Shown: positions 33,881-42,573, counted from the first letter of the stretch. The stretch is 64,000 nt of DNA from Scleromatobacter sp039920745 (GCA_039920745.1 JBDSDD010000026.1:1-64000); one strand, 5' to 3'. The notes: generated from the sequence alone by a model not told the origin. Program-made: numbers and translations.

Positions 33881-35584
33881 ATGTCCATGCTCAAGAACCC
33901 CATCACCAAGTACCGACCGGTCGCTCCGGTGCGCCTGACCGACCGTACCTGGCCCGACGCCGTGTTGACCAAGGCCCCCGTGTGGTGCAGTTCCGACCTG
34001 CGCGACGGCAACCAGGCGCTGATCGAGCCGATGGACGCCGAGCGCAAGCTGCGCATGTTCGAGACGCTGGTGCGCGTGGGCTTCAAGGAGATCGAGGTCG
34101 GCTTCCCGTCGGCCTCGCAGACCGAGTTCGACTTCGTGCGCAAGCTCATCGAGGACAACCTGATCCCCGACGACGTCACGATCCAGGTGCTGACGCCGGC
34201 CCGTGCGGCGCTGATCGAGCGCAGCTTCGAGGCGGTGCGCGGCGCCAGGCGCGTGATCATGCACTTGTACAACGCGACGGCGCCGATGATGCGCAAAGTC
34301 GTGCTGGGCGTGGACGTGGAAGGCGTGATCGCGCTCGCCGCCACTCACGCCCGCATCATCAAGGAACTGGCCGAGAAGCAGCCCGCCACCGACTGGCGCT
34401 TCGAATACTCGCCGGAGATGTACTCCGACACCGAGCTCGAGGTCTCGCGCCGCGTGATCGACGCTGTCACCGACGTGTGGCAGCCGACGCCCGAGCGCAC
34501 CTGCATCATCAACCTGCCGACGACGGTCGAGCACTCCACGCCCAACATCTACGCCGACATGATCGAGTGGACGTGCCGCCACATCAAGCGCCGCGATTCG
34601 GTGGTGATCTCGGCGCACCCGCACAACGACCGTGGCACCGGCACGGCCACGGCCGAGCTCGCGCTGATGGCCGGGGCTGACCGTGTCGAGGGCTGCCTGT
34701 TCGGCAACGGCGAGCGCACCGGCAACGTCGACATCGTCAACATCGCGCTCAATCTGTACACGCAGGGGGTCGACCCGCAACTCGACTTCTCGGACATCGA
34801 CGAGATCCGCCGCGTCGTCGAGTACTGCAACCAGTTGCCGGTGCATCCGCGCCACCCGTACGTGGGCGACCTCGTCTTCACGTCGTTCTCCGGCTCGCAC
34901 CAGGACGCCATCAAGAAGGCTTTCGCCGCGCGTCGCGAAGGCGACGTCTGGGACATGCCGTACCTGCCGATCGATCCGAAGGATCTCGGCCGCAGCTACG
35001 AGGCGATCATTCGCGTCAACAGCCAGTCGGGCAAGGGCGGCATCGCCTACCTGCTCGAGTCGGAGTACGGGCTGGAACTGCCGCGCCGCCTGCAGATCGA
35101 GTTCAGCCAGGTCGTGCAGGCCGTGATGGACGCGCAAGGCCGCGAAGTGACGGCCTCGGATATCTGGAAGATCTTCGAGTCTGAATACCGCATTGCCGAA
35201 GGCGTCGTCACCCTGTCCGATTTGAGCCAGACCGACATCGGCGAGGGCCGCGTGCGCGTGGCGGCCGAGGCGGTCGTGATGGGTCGCAAGATGGCATTCG
35301 AAGGCGCCGGCAACGGCCCGGTCGACGCCTTCGTCGATGGCCTGTCGCGGGCGGCCGGCGTGCCGGTCAAGGTGCTGAACTACCACGAGCATTCGATCGG
35401 CGGCGGCGCGCAGGCGCGGGCGGCGGCCTACCTGGAGGTGCGTGTTGGCGATGCGGCACCGGTGTTCGGTGTCGGCATCGACGCCAACATCGTGCGGGCC
35501 ACGCTGCTGGCCGTGCTGTCGGCCACGTCGCGCGGCACGAGCCCGGTGTCGGTCGAGCAGGTCGTGGCACAAGCCGTCGCCTGA
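33881..35584 (+). CDS. leuA: 2-isopropylmalate synthase (long form)
   Basis: 567 residues. Condenses 2-ketoisovalerate and acetyl-CoA, the committed step to leucine. Begins MSMLKNPITKYRPVAPVRL, as in the long LeuA class. The catalytic DmpG/LeuA domain has LRDGNQAL (Arg41, Asp42) and the metal ligands His246 and His248 in SAHPHNDRGTG, and the C-terminal LeuA dimer domain gives leucine feedback inhibition. GGAG lies nine bases before the ATG. Preceded by a candidate attenuator leader. Confidence 0.95.
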   Translation: MSMLKNPITKYRPVAPVRLTDRTWPDAVLTKAPVWCSSDLRDGNQALIEPMDAERKLRMFETLVRVGFKEIEVGFPSASQTEFDFVRKLIEDNLIPDDVTIQVLTPARAALIERSFEAVRGARRVIMHLYNATAPMMRKVVLGVDVEGVIALAATHARIIKELAEKQPATDWRFEYSPEMYSDTELEVSRRVIDAVTDVWQPTPERTCIINLPTTVEHSTPNIYADMIEWTCRHIKRRDSVVISAHPHNDRGTGTATAELALMAGADRVEGCLFGNGERTGNVDIVNIALNLYTQGVDPQLDFSDIDEIRRVVEYCNQLPVHPRHPYVGDLVFTSFSGSHQDAIKKAFAARREGDVWDMPYLPIDPKDLGRSYEAIIRVNSQSGKGGIAYLLESEYGLELPRRLQIEFSQVVQAVMDAQGREVTASDIWKIFESEYRIAEGVVTLSDLSQTDIGEGRVRVAAEAVVMGRKMAFEGAGNGPVDAFVDGLSRAAGVPVKVLNYHEHSIGGGAQARAAAYLEVRVGDAAPVFGVGIDANIVRATLLAVLSATSRGTSPVSVEQVVAQAVA

Positions 35585-36011
35585 GACGTGTAAAGACAGG
35601 ACGGCGCCGGTCGCCGTCCTGTCATCACCCGGTCACTTCTGGACACCTTGTCGCGTTGGGAAACGTCGACCCGTACCCCGGCGTCCTTAAGTGACTCGCT
35701 GATGCGTAAAGCCGTGGCAAATGCCCGCTTTTCGGCCCTTGGCGAGGCCGTCGAATGCGGAAAATCCACTCTTCCGACCTGAAGATGCGCCTTTCCACGA
35801 CGGGCGTATTGGTCCAGCGTGGATCCGAAACCCTGAAATTGCGTCGGTGAGTCAGCCGAATATGAGTTTGTTGCGTTAGACAGCATTGCTGCGCCGTCCG
35901 ACCTGCTCCGAACTTGTTACAAGCTGTCCCGCTCGTTCGACGTCCGGTTGAGGAAGTCCACGCAAGCTTTTGATCTTGCGTGGATTTTTCCTTTGCTTTA
36001 GACTGAAACAA
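35585..36011. other. 427-base gap leuA-pbpG with two hairpins
   Basis: A perfect GACAGGACGGC / GCCGTCCTGTC hairpin without a T-tract stands at about 35595-35623, just after leuA. The middle (35640-35940) is less GC-rich and shows no ORF with a ribosome-binding site. A strong terminator follows at 35957-35990. The antisense ORF that covers part of this gap continues into leuA and is not convincing. A small RNA on the plus strand is possible. Confidence 0.45.
35957..35990 (+). terminator. Orphan Rho-independent terminator before pbpG
   Basis: Stem TCCACGCAAG (35957-35966) / CTTGCGTGGA (35975-35984), a perfect 10-base-pair pairing, followed by TTTTTCC. It ends a transcript that starts after leuA, or attenuates one into pbpG. 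Confidence 0.85.
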
Positions 36012-37103
36012 ATGGTGAATCAACTGGCTTCCGGCTCTTGCGTGTCGCGAAATTTCAAGCAACTGTCGCGTTGGGTGCTGTCCTGCGCCGTCGGCGGTGC
36101 CCTTGTCTGCGCCTCGTTCGCGAGCAGCGCCGTCACCACGTCGACCAGCCAAGCCAAGCACCACCGCAAGACCGCAGCCTCCGCCCACGTCGCCCCGCGC
36201 GCGAAGCGGGTGGCCATGGTTCGCCACACGACCACCGTCACGCGGACGACCGTGCGCGTTGCCGACATCCGGTCGCAATCGGCCGGCTACGCCGCCGGCC
36301 TGCACACGACCGAAGATCCGCTGCTCCTGCGCTCCGGCGCCGCGCTCGTGCTGGACCAGGACACCCACGAAGTCCTCTACAGCAAGAACTCGGAAGCCGT
36401 GCTGCCGATCGCCTCGCTCAGCAAGCTGATGACCGCGCTGGTGATCAGCGAAGCCAACCAGCCGCTCGACGAAGTCCTGGCCATCACCAGCGACGACATC
36501 GACACCGAGAAGGGCACGCATTCGCGCCTGACGCCCGGCACGCAACTGCCGCGTGGCGTGATGCTGCACCTGGCCTTGATGTCGTCTGAAAACCGCGCCG
36601 CCAATGCGCTGGGCCGCAATTTCCCCGGTGGCCTGGCCGCCTTCATCCCCGCGATGAACGCCAAGGCCAAGGAACTCGGCATGCTCGACACGCATTACGT
36701 CGAGCCCACCGGCCTGTCGAGCCAGAACAAGTCCAGCGCGCGCGACCTCGCGGTGCTGGTCAACGCGGCGCATCAGGTGCCGCTGCTGCGTGAATATTCG
36801 ACCACGCCGTCGCTGGACGTCGAACTGGGGCGTCGCCAGGTGCAGTTCCACACCACCGACCGCCTCGTCGCCAACCCGACGTGGGACATCGGCCTGCAAA
36901 AGACCGGCTTCATCAACGAAGCGGGCCAGTGCCTGGTGATGCAGGCCCAGATGGCCGGCCGCAAGCTGATCATGGTGCTGCTCGATTCCGCCGGCAAGTA
37001 CTCGCGCATCGCCGACGCCGAACGCATCCGCAAGTGGGTCACGACCAACCACACGGCGCCGGCGCCGGCGGCCATCCGCACGACGGTCACGGCAGCGGGC
37101 TGA
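36012..37103 (+). CDS. pbpG: D-alanyl-D-alanine endopeptidase (PbpG-like, S11 family)
   Basis: 363 residues. Signal sequence (WVLSCAVGGALVCASFASSA), then a His/Lys/Thr-rich linker to about residue 85, then the S11 penicillin-binding domain: SLSK at 135-138 (catalytic Ser135, Lys138), SEN at 192-194 and KTG near residue 297. It trims peptidoglycan cross-links in the periplasm. The domain order and lack of a C-terminal amphipathic anchor fit PBP7/8 better than PBP5. The ATG at 36012 lies just after the orphan terminator. Confidence 0.92.
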   Translation: MVNQLASGSCVSRNFKQLSRWVLSCAVGGALVCASFASSAVTTSTSQAKHHRKTAASAHVAPRAKRVAMVRHTTTVTRTTVRVADIRSQSAGYAAGLHTTEDPLLLRSGAALVLDQDTHEVLYSKNSEAVLPIASLSKLMTALVISEANQPLDEVLAITSDDIDTEKGTHSRLTPGTQLPRGVMLHLALMSSENRAANALGRNFPGGLAAFIPAMNAKAKELGMLDTHYVEPTGLSSQNKSSARDLAVLVNAAHQVPLLREYSTTPSLDVELGRRQVQFHTTDRLVANPTWDIGLQKTGFINEAGQCLVMQAQMAGRKLIMVLLDSAGKYSRIADAERIRKWVTTNHTAPAPAAIRTTVTAAG

Positions 37104-37140
37104 TCAAGCAACGAATCGCAGGGATAACAAAGCGATGGGA

Positions 37141-37176
37141 AAAGGGCCGGTGGCGCAAGTCACCGGCCCTTTCAAT
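37141..37176 (+). terminator. Rho-independent terminator after pbpG
   Basis: AAAGGGCCGGTG-gcgcaagt-CACCGGCCCTTT followed by CAATTT. The stem is about 12 pairs. Confidence 0.88.
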
Positions 37177-37233
37177 TTGGGCCGACAGGCTGCTTCGGGC
37201 GGGCTCCTGAACGTTGCAGGGCGACGTGATCGA

Positions 37234-37266
37234 GAAGCGCGCGAAGCGCGCGAAGCGCGCAAAGCG
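37234..37266. repeat. Short tandem repeat, 9-base unit
   Basis: GAAGCGCGC is repeated three times and followed by an AAAGCG partial copy, in the gap between pbpG and the IclR gene. It would be in-frame as Glu-Ala-Arg-type codons, but no gene is supported here. Confidence 0.7.
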
Positions 37267-37288
37267 GGGTCAGCGGCGCTGTCGGAAT

Positions 37289-38062
37289 TCAGGCCGCCGT
37301 GCCATGGCCCAGCGCCGCCGAGATCCGAGCCGCGGTCTCCTTGACGCGATCCAGCCACGATTCCTCCAGTCGGTCGGCGGGCGCCGAGACCGACAGCCCC
37401 GCCACGAGGCGGCCCTGGTCGTCGTAGATTCCGGCGGCCATGCAGCGCACGCCCAGTTCGAGCTCCTCGTCGTCGCGCGAGATCGAGGTCCTGCGGATCT
37501 TGTCGAGCTCGCGTTCGAGCTGCGCGAGGTCGGTGAGGCTGTTGCGCGTGTGCCCGGTCAGGCCCGTGCGTGTCGCGTACGCGCGCACGCGCTGGGGCTC
37601 GTCGTTGGCGAGGAACAGCTTGCCCACCGAGGTGAGGTGCAGCGGCGCGCGGCCGCCGACGGCGCGCACGACCTGCATGCCCGAACGTTCGCTGTAGGTG
37701 CGTTCGATGTAGACGATCTCGTCGCCCTGGCGCACCGACAGGTTGACTGGCTGGTGCGTCAGCTTGTGCAGTTCGCGCATCGGGCCGATGGCGGCTTCGC
37801 GCACATCCAGGCGCGCCTTGACCAGGTTGCCAAGTTCCAGCAGGCGCATGCCCAGCCGGTAGCTGCCGGCTTCGGGGCGTTCGACGAAGCGGCCCTCGGC
37901 CAGGTCGTTGAGGATGCGGTGCGCCGTGGACGGGTGCAGCCCGGTGCGGGCGCTGAGCTCCTTCAGCGGCACCGGGTCGGTGTGCGCGGCCAGCACGTCG
38001 AGCAGCGCGTAGGCGCGTGCGAGTACCTGGATGGTGGGTCCGGAGCCGTCTGACTTGGACAT
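37289..38062 (-). CDS. IclR-family transcriptional regulator
   Basis: 257 residues from the ATG at 38062 (MSKSDGSGPTIQVLARAYAL). The N-terminal winged helix has PLKELSARTGLHPSTAHRIL and LAEGRFVERPEAGSYRLG; the C-terminal effector domain has LHLTSVGKLFLA, SRDDEELELGVRCMAAGIYD and VAGLSVSAPADRL, the family signature. An upstream ATG at 38092 is possible. Target genes are not evident: the neighbours are cell wall and squalene genes, while IclR proteins usually control catabolic operons. Confidence 0.9.
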   Translation of the reverse strand: MSKSDGSGPTIQVLARAYALLDVLAAHTDPVPLKELSARTGLHPSTAHRILNDLAEGRFVERPEAGSYRLGMRLLELGNLVKARLDVREAAIGPMRELHKLTHQPVNLSVRQGDEIVYIERTYSERSGMQVVRAVGGRAPLHLTSVGKLFLANDEPQRVRAYATRTGLTGHTRNSLTDLAQLERELDKIRRTSISRDDEELELGVRCMAAGIYDDQGRLVAGLSVSAPADRLEESWLDRVKETAARISAALGHGTAA

Positions 38063-38142
38063 GGGGTCGGCCTGGGGCGGTGGGGACTCCATTCTCGCAT
38101 GGTGAAACCCGTGTTCACGTTGCGATTTCCCGACTGACGCGC

Positions 38143-39450
38143 CTAACTCACCAAGGCGAGGGCGGCTGCTTCGCCCGCCAGCACGGCGGCCTCCAGCGTG
38201 GCCGGGTAGGGCCCGGCGACGTAGTCGGCGGCGGCGCGCAGGCCCGGAAGAATGTCCATGGCCGGGCGGACGACGCCTGCCGTGCAGCGGAACGTGGCCC
38301 GCTTGTCGGCGCGCACGCTGACGATGTCGACCGGCTCGTCGGCCCCGATGCCGAAGCTGTCTCGGTATTGCGCCACGATGGCTTGCGCAACGACGTCACT
38401 GCCGCGTTCGAGCCAGGGCCCGGCCGCGCTGACGACCAGCGTCGCTCGATCGACGTCCGCCGGCTGCTCGCCCAGCTTGAACGCGAATTGCGCTGGGCGC
38501 GTGCCCAGGTCGCTGTCGAGCGCCAGCATGGGCGCAGGCCAGGGGCGCTTTGGTGCCGTGAGCGTGACGCTGACGATGGGCTCATGGTCCAGCGCCGCGG
38601 CCCCGGCCGACCAAGCGGGCGCCAGCGTTTGCGTCAGGCGCGCGGCCTCGGTGGCAGGTGTCGCGAGGATCACCTGAGCGAATGGCGCGTCCGCATTGCG
38701 CAAGTCATCGCCGTCAACGCGCGCCTCCACGCGCCAGCCGGTGCCGACCTGCTCGATGGCCGCGACGCGACGACGCAAATGAACCGTCGCGCCGCGCGCG
38801 CGCAGCCATTCGAGCGCCGGCAAGGGCAGCAATTGGGCAAGCGGACGCCGCGGCAGCAGCAGGTCGGACGCCTCGCGCGCGCCGAACAGGCTGTCGCGCA
38901 TCACCGCGAGGAAGACCTCGGCGCTCGCTTCGGCCGATGGCGTGTTGAGCGCGGCGACGCACAGCGGCTCGATCAGGCGGCGGTGGACGCGGGCGGTCGG
39001 CGCGTCGCGCAGCAGCGCATCCACGGTCAGCGTCGGATCGCAGCGGAACGATCGCAGCATCCAGTTCAGCGACATCGCGACAGCCGACGCCTTGTCGACG
39101 ACGCCGAAGCCGCGCGCACCGATCAGCGCCCGCGCCGCGGCCACCAGGCGCGGGCCGGACGGCGACAGTGCGAAGCCCGACCCGTCCGCGTACGTCACGC
39201 GCAGCGGCACGCGCTCGAGCGCACGATCGACGTCGACGCCAACGTCGCGCATCAGTGCCAGCGTGCGCGCGTAGCCGCCCAGCAGGATGTGTTGGCCGTT
39301 GTCGGTGGCGGAGTCGCCGTCGTTGTCTGAGCGGGCTCGGCCGCCCGGCATGCCGGCGGTCTCGAACAGCGTGACCGCGTGCCCCGCCTGCGTGGCGCGC
39401 ACCGCGGCGGCCAGGCCGGCCCAGCCGGCGCCAACCACTGCGACCCTCAC
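38143..39450 (-). CDS. hpnE: Hydroxysqualene dehydroxylase (HpnE)
   Basis: 435 residues. FAD-dependent, with the N-terminal GAGWAGLAAAV dinucleotide motif (VAVVGAGWAGLAAAVRA) and the GMPGGRARS loop of desaturase-like flavoproteins, and the TDNGQHILLGGYARTL segment typical of HpnE. The third enzyme of the HpnCDE route, it reduces hydroxysqualene to squalene. Found with hpnD and hpnC on the same strand (112 bases to hpnD, filled by a dispersed repeat). No squalene-hopene cyclase is in the window, so the end product (hopanoid or other) is unknown. Confidence 0.9.
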   Translation of the reverse strand: MRVAVVGAGWAGLAAAVRATQAGHAVTLFETAGMPGGRARSDNDGDSATDNGQHILLGGYARTLALMRDVGVDVDRALERVPLRVTYADGSGFALSPSGPRLVAAARALIGARGFGVVDKASAVAMSLNWMLRSFRCDPTLTVDALLRDAPTARVHRRLIEPLCVAALNTPSAEASAEVFLAVMRDSLFGAREASDLLLPRRPLAQLLPLPALEWLRARGATVHLRRRVAAIEQVGTGWRVEARVDGDDLRNADAPFAQVILATPATEAARLTQTLAPAWSAGAAALDHEPIVSVTLTAPKRPWPAPMLALDSDLGTRPAQFAFKLGEQPADVDRATLVVSAAGPWLERGSDVVAQAIVAQYRDSFGIGADEPVDIVSVRADKRATFRCTAGVVRPAMDILPGLRAAADYVAGPYPATLEAAVLAGEAAALALVS

Positions 39451-39562
39451 GAGCTACCGGCTACTCGCAGCGCCGCCGCAGCCCACGGGAAGCGAGGGTC
39501 GCCAGCCGCGCCGATCCGGGCTCCCCCTTGAGGGGCAGCGAACAGCGGGAGCGTGGGGGCCG
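39451..39562 (-). repeat. Dispersed GC-rich intergenic repeat, copy 3 (inverted)
   Basis: Read on the minus strand it gives GTGACGGCCCCCACGCTCCC, then GTTCGCTGCCCC, TCAAGGGGGAGCCCGGATCG and CGCTTCCCGTGGGCTGCGG. It shares the ACG-CCCC-CGCTCcc and GCTGCCCC-GGGGG elements of copies 1 and 2. It fills the gap between hpnD and hpnE. Confidence 0.6.
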
Positions 39563-40408
39563 TCACTTTCTCCATTGAGTCTGGCACGCGATCCAGAGCT
39601 TGCGGATCGGCGTCAGCGAGATCCGCTGGTGCAGCACCTGGAAGCCGCCGGCCTCGACCTCGCGCAGCAGGCGCCGGTAGATGTTGCCGACCATCAGCGC
39701 GGGCTTCTGCGTGTTGCGGTCTTGCGGCGGCAGCAGCGCCAGCGCCTCGTCGTAGAGGAGGTGCGCGCGATCGGCCTGGAACTGCATCAGCGCGGTGAAG
39801 CGCTCGCTGTAGCCCCACGGCGAGTCGCGCTTGAGGATCTCGTTGGCCTTCACGTCGAACTGCTGCAGTTCGGAGATCGGCAGGTAGATGCGGCCGCGCC
39901 GCGCGTCGTCGCCGACGTCGCGGATGATGTTGGTGAGCTGCATCGCCAGACCCAGCCGGTGCGCGAAGGTCACCGTCTGCGCCTGCGAACGGCCCATGAT
40001 GTTGCTGGCGACCTCGCCGACGATGCCCGCCACCAGGTGGCAGTACTTCTGCAGGCCCGGGAAGTCGAGGAAGCGCGTCTGCTCCAGGTCGGTCTGGCAG
40101 CCCTCGATCACGGCGTGCAGGTGGTCGACGCGCACGCCGTAGTTGCCCACGTGCGGCATCAGGGCCTTCATCACCGGGTGCGTCGGGTTGCCGACAAAGG
40201 ACGCGTCGACCTCGCGCCGCCACCAGTCGAGCTTGGTGGCCGCGACACCGGGATCCTGCATTTCGTCGGCGACGTCGTCCACCTCGCGGCAGAACGCGTA
40301 GAACGCCGTCATCGCCTGGCGGCGCGCGGGCGGCAGGAACATGAAGGCGTAGTAGAACGACGAGCCGCTCTTCTGCGCCTTGTCCTGGACGTATTGTTCT
40401 GGCGTCAT
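39563..40408 (-). CDS. hpnD: Presqualene diphosphate synthase (HpnD)
   Basis: 281 residues. Trans-isoprenyl diphosphate synthase/squalene-phytoene synthase family: SSFYYAFMFLPPARRQAMTAF, the first Asp motif REVDDVADE, QLTNIIRDVGDDARRGRIYL as the second Asp motif, and MVGNIYRRLLREVEAGGF at the end. Makes presqualene diphosphate from two farnesyl diphosphates. The ATG at 40408 overlaps the hpnC stop by four bases. The frame extends further upstream only as a shadow inside hpnC. Confidence 0.93.
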   Translation of the reverse strand: MTPEQYVQDKAQKSGSSFYYAFMFLPPARRQAMTAFYAFCREVDDVADEMQDPGVAATKLDWWRREVDASFVGNPTHPVMKALMPHVGNYGVRVDHLHAVIEGCQTDLEQTRFLDFPGLQKYCHLVAGIVGEVASNIMGRSQAQTVTFAHRLGLAMQLTNIIRDVGDDARRGRIYLPISELQQFDVKANEILKRDSPWGYSERFTALMQFQADRAHLLYDEALALLPPQDRNTQKPALMVGNIYRRLLREVEAGGFQVLHQRISLTPIRKLWIACQTQWRK

Positions 40409-41256
40409 GCGGTGCGCGTCTGCTTGGAAAGGGAAGGGCGCATCGTCAGTGCGCGAGCGGCGATCAGCAGGTGATCGACGGCGTGGAGATGGGGTCGGCG
40501 GGCGAAGCTCGCGAAGTTCATGGCAGCGATTTTCGCAAGAATTCGCAGCCCGCCCTGCACGACGAAGCGAAGTTCCCAGCCGACCCGGCCGGGAACGGCC
40601 GGTGCGATGGGCGCGCCGGCCAGCATCAGCGACTGCGCCCAGGCGCAAAGCTCGCGCACGAGCGCGCGCGATGCGTCCGCTTGCGGGGTCCGCACGCAGG
40701 CCCCGGCCGTCGTGCCCAGCGCGTCGGCGTCGCTGCGCGGGATGTAGTCGCGCCCGCGCGGCAGGTCGACGCTGAGGTCCTGCCAGAAATTGATCAACTG
40801 CAGCGCCGAGCACACGGCGTCGCTCTGCTGCAACAGCACGGGGTCGTCGAGCCCGTGCAGGTGCAGCAGCAGCCGGCCGATCGGGTTCGCCGAGCGGCTG
40901 CAGTAGTCGAGCAGTGCGGCACGATCAGCGTAGCCGGCGTGGCGGGTGTCTTCCTCGAAGGCGTCCAGCAGCGCGGCGAGCAGCGGCACCGGCAGGCGAT
41001 GCGCAGCGATCACTGCGGCGAGCGGGTCGAACACGCCGGCCCAGCGGCCCGAACCGGGCTGGCCGGCGGCGGCTTTCACGAGATCGTCGCGATAGTCACG
41101 CAGCATGGCCTGGCGCGCCTCGGCCGAGGCGTCACCTTCGTCGGCGATGTCATCGGCGGTGCGTGCGAACCAGTAGATGGCGCGCACGGCGGGTCGCAAC
41201 TCGGGCGGGCACAGCCACGAGGCGACGGGGAAGTTTTCGTAATGTTGAACGCTCAC
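40405..41256 (-). CDS. hpnC: Hydroxysqualene synthase (HpnC)
   Basis: 283 residues from a GTG at 41256 (VSVQHYENFPVASWLCPP; the YENFPVAS start is typical). Squalene/phytoene synthase fold with ARTADDIADEGDA and FWQDLSVDLPRGRDYIP as the two Asp-rich motifs. Converts presqualene diphosphate to hydroxysqualene. No ribosome-binding site is clear. First gene of hpnC-hpnD-hpnE; its promoter shares the 165-base gap with the divergent RND pump. The longer open frame to 42678 is a shadow of the pump genes. Confidence 0.9.
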   Translation of the reverse strand: MSVQHYENFPVASWLCPPELRPAVRAIYWFARTADDIADEGDASAEARQAMLRDYRDDLVKAAAGQPGSGRWAGVFDPLAAVIAAHRLPVPLLAALLDAFEEDTRHAGYADRAALLDYCSRSANPIGRLLLHLHGLDDPVLLQQSDAVCSALQLINFWQDLSVDLPRGRDYIPRSDADALGTTAGACVRTPQADASRALVRELCAWAQSLMLAGAPIAPAVPGRVGWELRFVVQGGLRILAKIAAMNFASFARRPHLHAVDHLLIAARALTMRPSLSKQTRTA

Positions 41257-41389
41257 AGGCGGGGAATTGTGCCCGGCCCGGGCGACGGCGCCGCAACGAT
41301 ACGGCGGCGAATGGGCCAAATACCGGGTTGACCCTGCTATCAACCCAGAAAGTGCATTGACGAGTCGGGCCAGTGTTCGTATATTAATG

Positions 41390-41403
41390 ACTGACCGGTC
41401 AGT
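41390..41403. promoter_or_regulatory. Perfect palindrome ACTGACCGGTCAGT, TetR-type operator
   Basis: A 14-base perfect palindrome 18 bases before the RND adaptor start, beside AT-rich tatattaat that could be the -10 region. GACCGGTC-centred palindromes are common operators for TetR/AcrR repressors of RND pumps. No regulator gene is adjacent. Confidence 0.65.
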
Positions 41404-41421
41404 AACTACCAAGAACACGCC

Positions 41422-42573
41422 ATGAGCACCCCTCGTTCGCCCTTGTCCCTCCCGAATCGCCCGCCCACAGCCCGTGCCCAACGCGCGCTGATGGTGCTGC
41501 CGCTCTCTCTGTCGCTGGCCGCCGCGCTGACCCTGGTGGCGTGCGGCAAGGAGCCGGCGGCTTCCGAGCCGGTGCGTGCCGTGCGCACGTTGACCGTTGG
41601 CCAACTGTCCGGCGGCGTCACCCGCGACTATGCCGCCGAGGTGCACGCCCGCGTCGAGTCCAAGCTGGCGTTCCGCGTCGGCGGCAAGATCACCCAGCGC
41701 CCGGTCAACCTGGGCGACCGCGTCAAGAGCGGCCAGGCGCTGGCCCAGGTCGATCCGGCCGACCTGCGCTTCGGTCAGGACGCGGCCCGCGCCGGCCTCA
41801 CGGCGGCGCAGGTCAACTACGAGCAGACCGCCATCGACTACAAGCGCTACCAGGAACTGCGCACGCAAGGCTTCATCAGCGCCGCCGATCTCGAGCGGCG
41901 CAACAGCGGGCTGCAGGCCGCGAAAGCGCAGTTCGATCAGGCCAAGGCGCAGTCGGGCATGCAGACGAACCAGGCCGCGTACGCCGCGCTGACGGCCGAC
42001 GCCCCGGGCGTCATCACCGCCATCTACGCCGACGTTGGCGCAGTGGTGGGCACCGGCACGCCGGTGGTCAGCCTCGCCCACGACGGCCCGCGCGACGTGG
42101 TGTTTGCCGTCCCCGAAGATCAATTGCCCGTCTTCCGCAAGTTGCAAGGCAAGGCCGGCGGCGTCGGCGTGACGCTGTGGGGAGGCACCACGACCATCGC
42201 CGCGACGATCCGCGAGGTGGCGGCCGCGGCCGACCCGGCCTCGCGCACGTTCCAGGTCAAGGCCGACCTGCCCGCCGGCGCCGCCGAACTGGGCCAGACG
42301 GCCACGGTGCACGTCGAACTCGCGCCCGCCGACGGCAAGCTGCGCCTGCCGCTGGCGGCAGTCGCCGGCGCCGGCGCGCAGAGCTACGTGTGGATCCTGG
42401 ACAAGGCGACGATGAAGGTGCGCGAGCAGCCCGTCGTCGTGCTGCGTCCCGAAGGCGACACCTTGGTGCTCGACAGTGGCCTGAAGACGGGCGACACGGT
42501 GGTGACCGCCGGCGCGCACGTGCTGACGCCTGGCCAGCAAGTGACCCTGTACGTCGAACCTTCGAAGCGTTGA
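41422..42573 (+). CDS. RND efflux periplasmic adaptor (MFP) lipoprotein
   Basis: 383 residues. Lipoprotein signal with LTLVAC, lipidated Cys41. The AcrA/HlyD layout is present: barrel-sandwich lipoyl half KLAFRVGGKITQRPVNLGDRVKSGQ, an alpha-helical hairpin (about residues 130-185), the second lipoyl half ADAPGVITAIYADVGAVVGTGTP, then beta-barrel and membrane-proximal domains. Links the inner membrane RND pump to an outer membrane channel. The stop is eight bases before the pump start. No outer membrane factor gene is nearby. Confidence 0.92.
   Translation: MSTPRSPLSLPNRPPTARAQRALMVLPLSLSLAAALTLVACGKEPAASEPVRAVRTLTVGQLSGGVTRDYAAEVHARVESKLAFRVGGKITQRPVNLGDRVKSGQALAQVDPADLRFGQDAARAGLTAAQVNYEQTAIDYKRYQELRTQGFISAADLERRNSGLQAAKAQFDQAKAQSGMQTNQAAYAALTADAPGVITAIYADVGAVVGTGTPVVSLAHDGPRDVVFAVPEDQLPVFRKLQGKAGGVGVTLWGGTTTIAATIREVAAAADPASRTFQVKADLPAGAAELGQTATVHVELAPADGKLRLPLAAVAGAGAQSYVWILDKATMKVREQPVVVLRPEGDTLVLDSGLKTGDTVVTAGAHVLTPGQQVTLYVEPSKR

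Noticed and set aside
35428..35886. 152-codon minus-strand ORF across the leuA-pbpG gap
   Set aside because: Its 3' half is antisense to leuA, it has no ribosome-binding site and no recognisable motif.
37234..37266. CRISPR-like array
   Set aside because: Unit is only nine bases with no spacers; no cas genes nearby.
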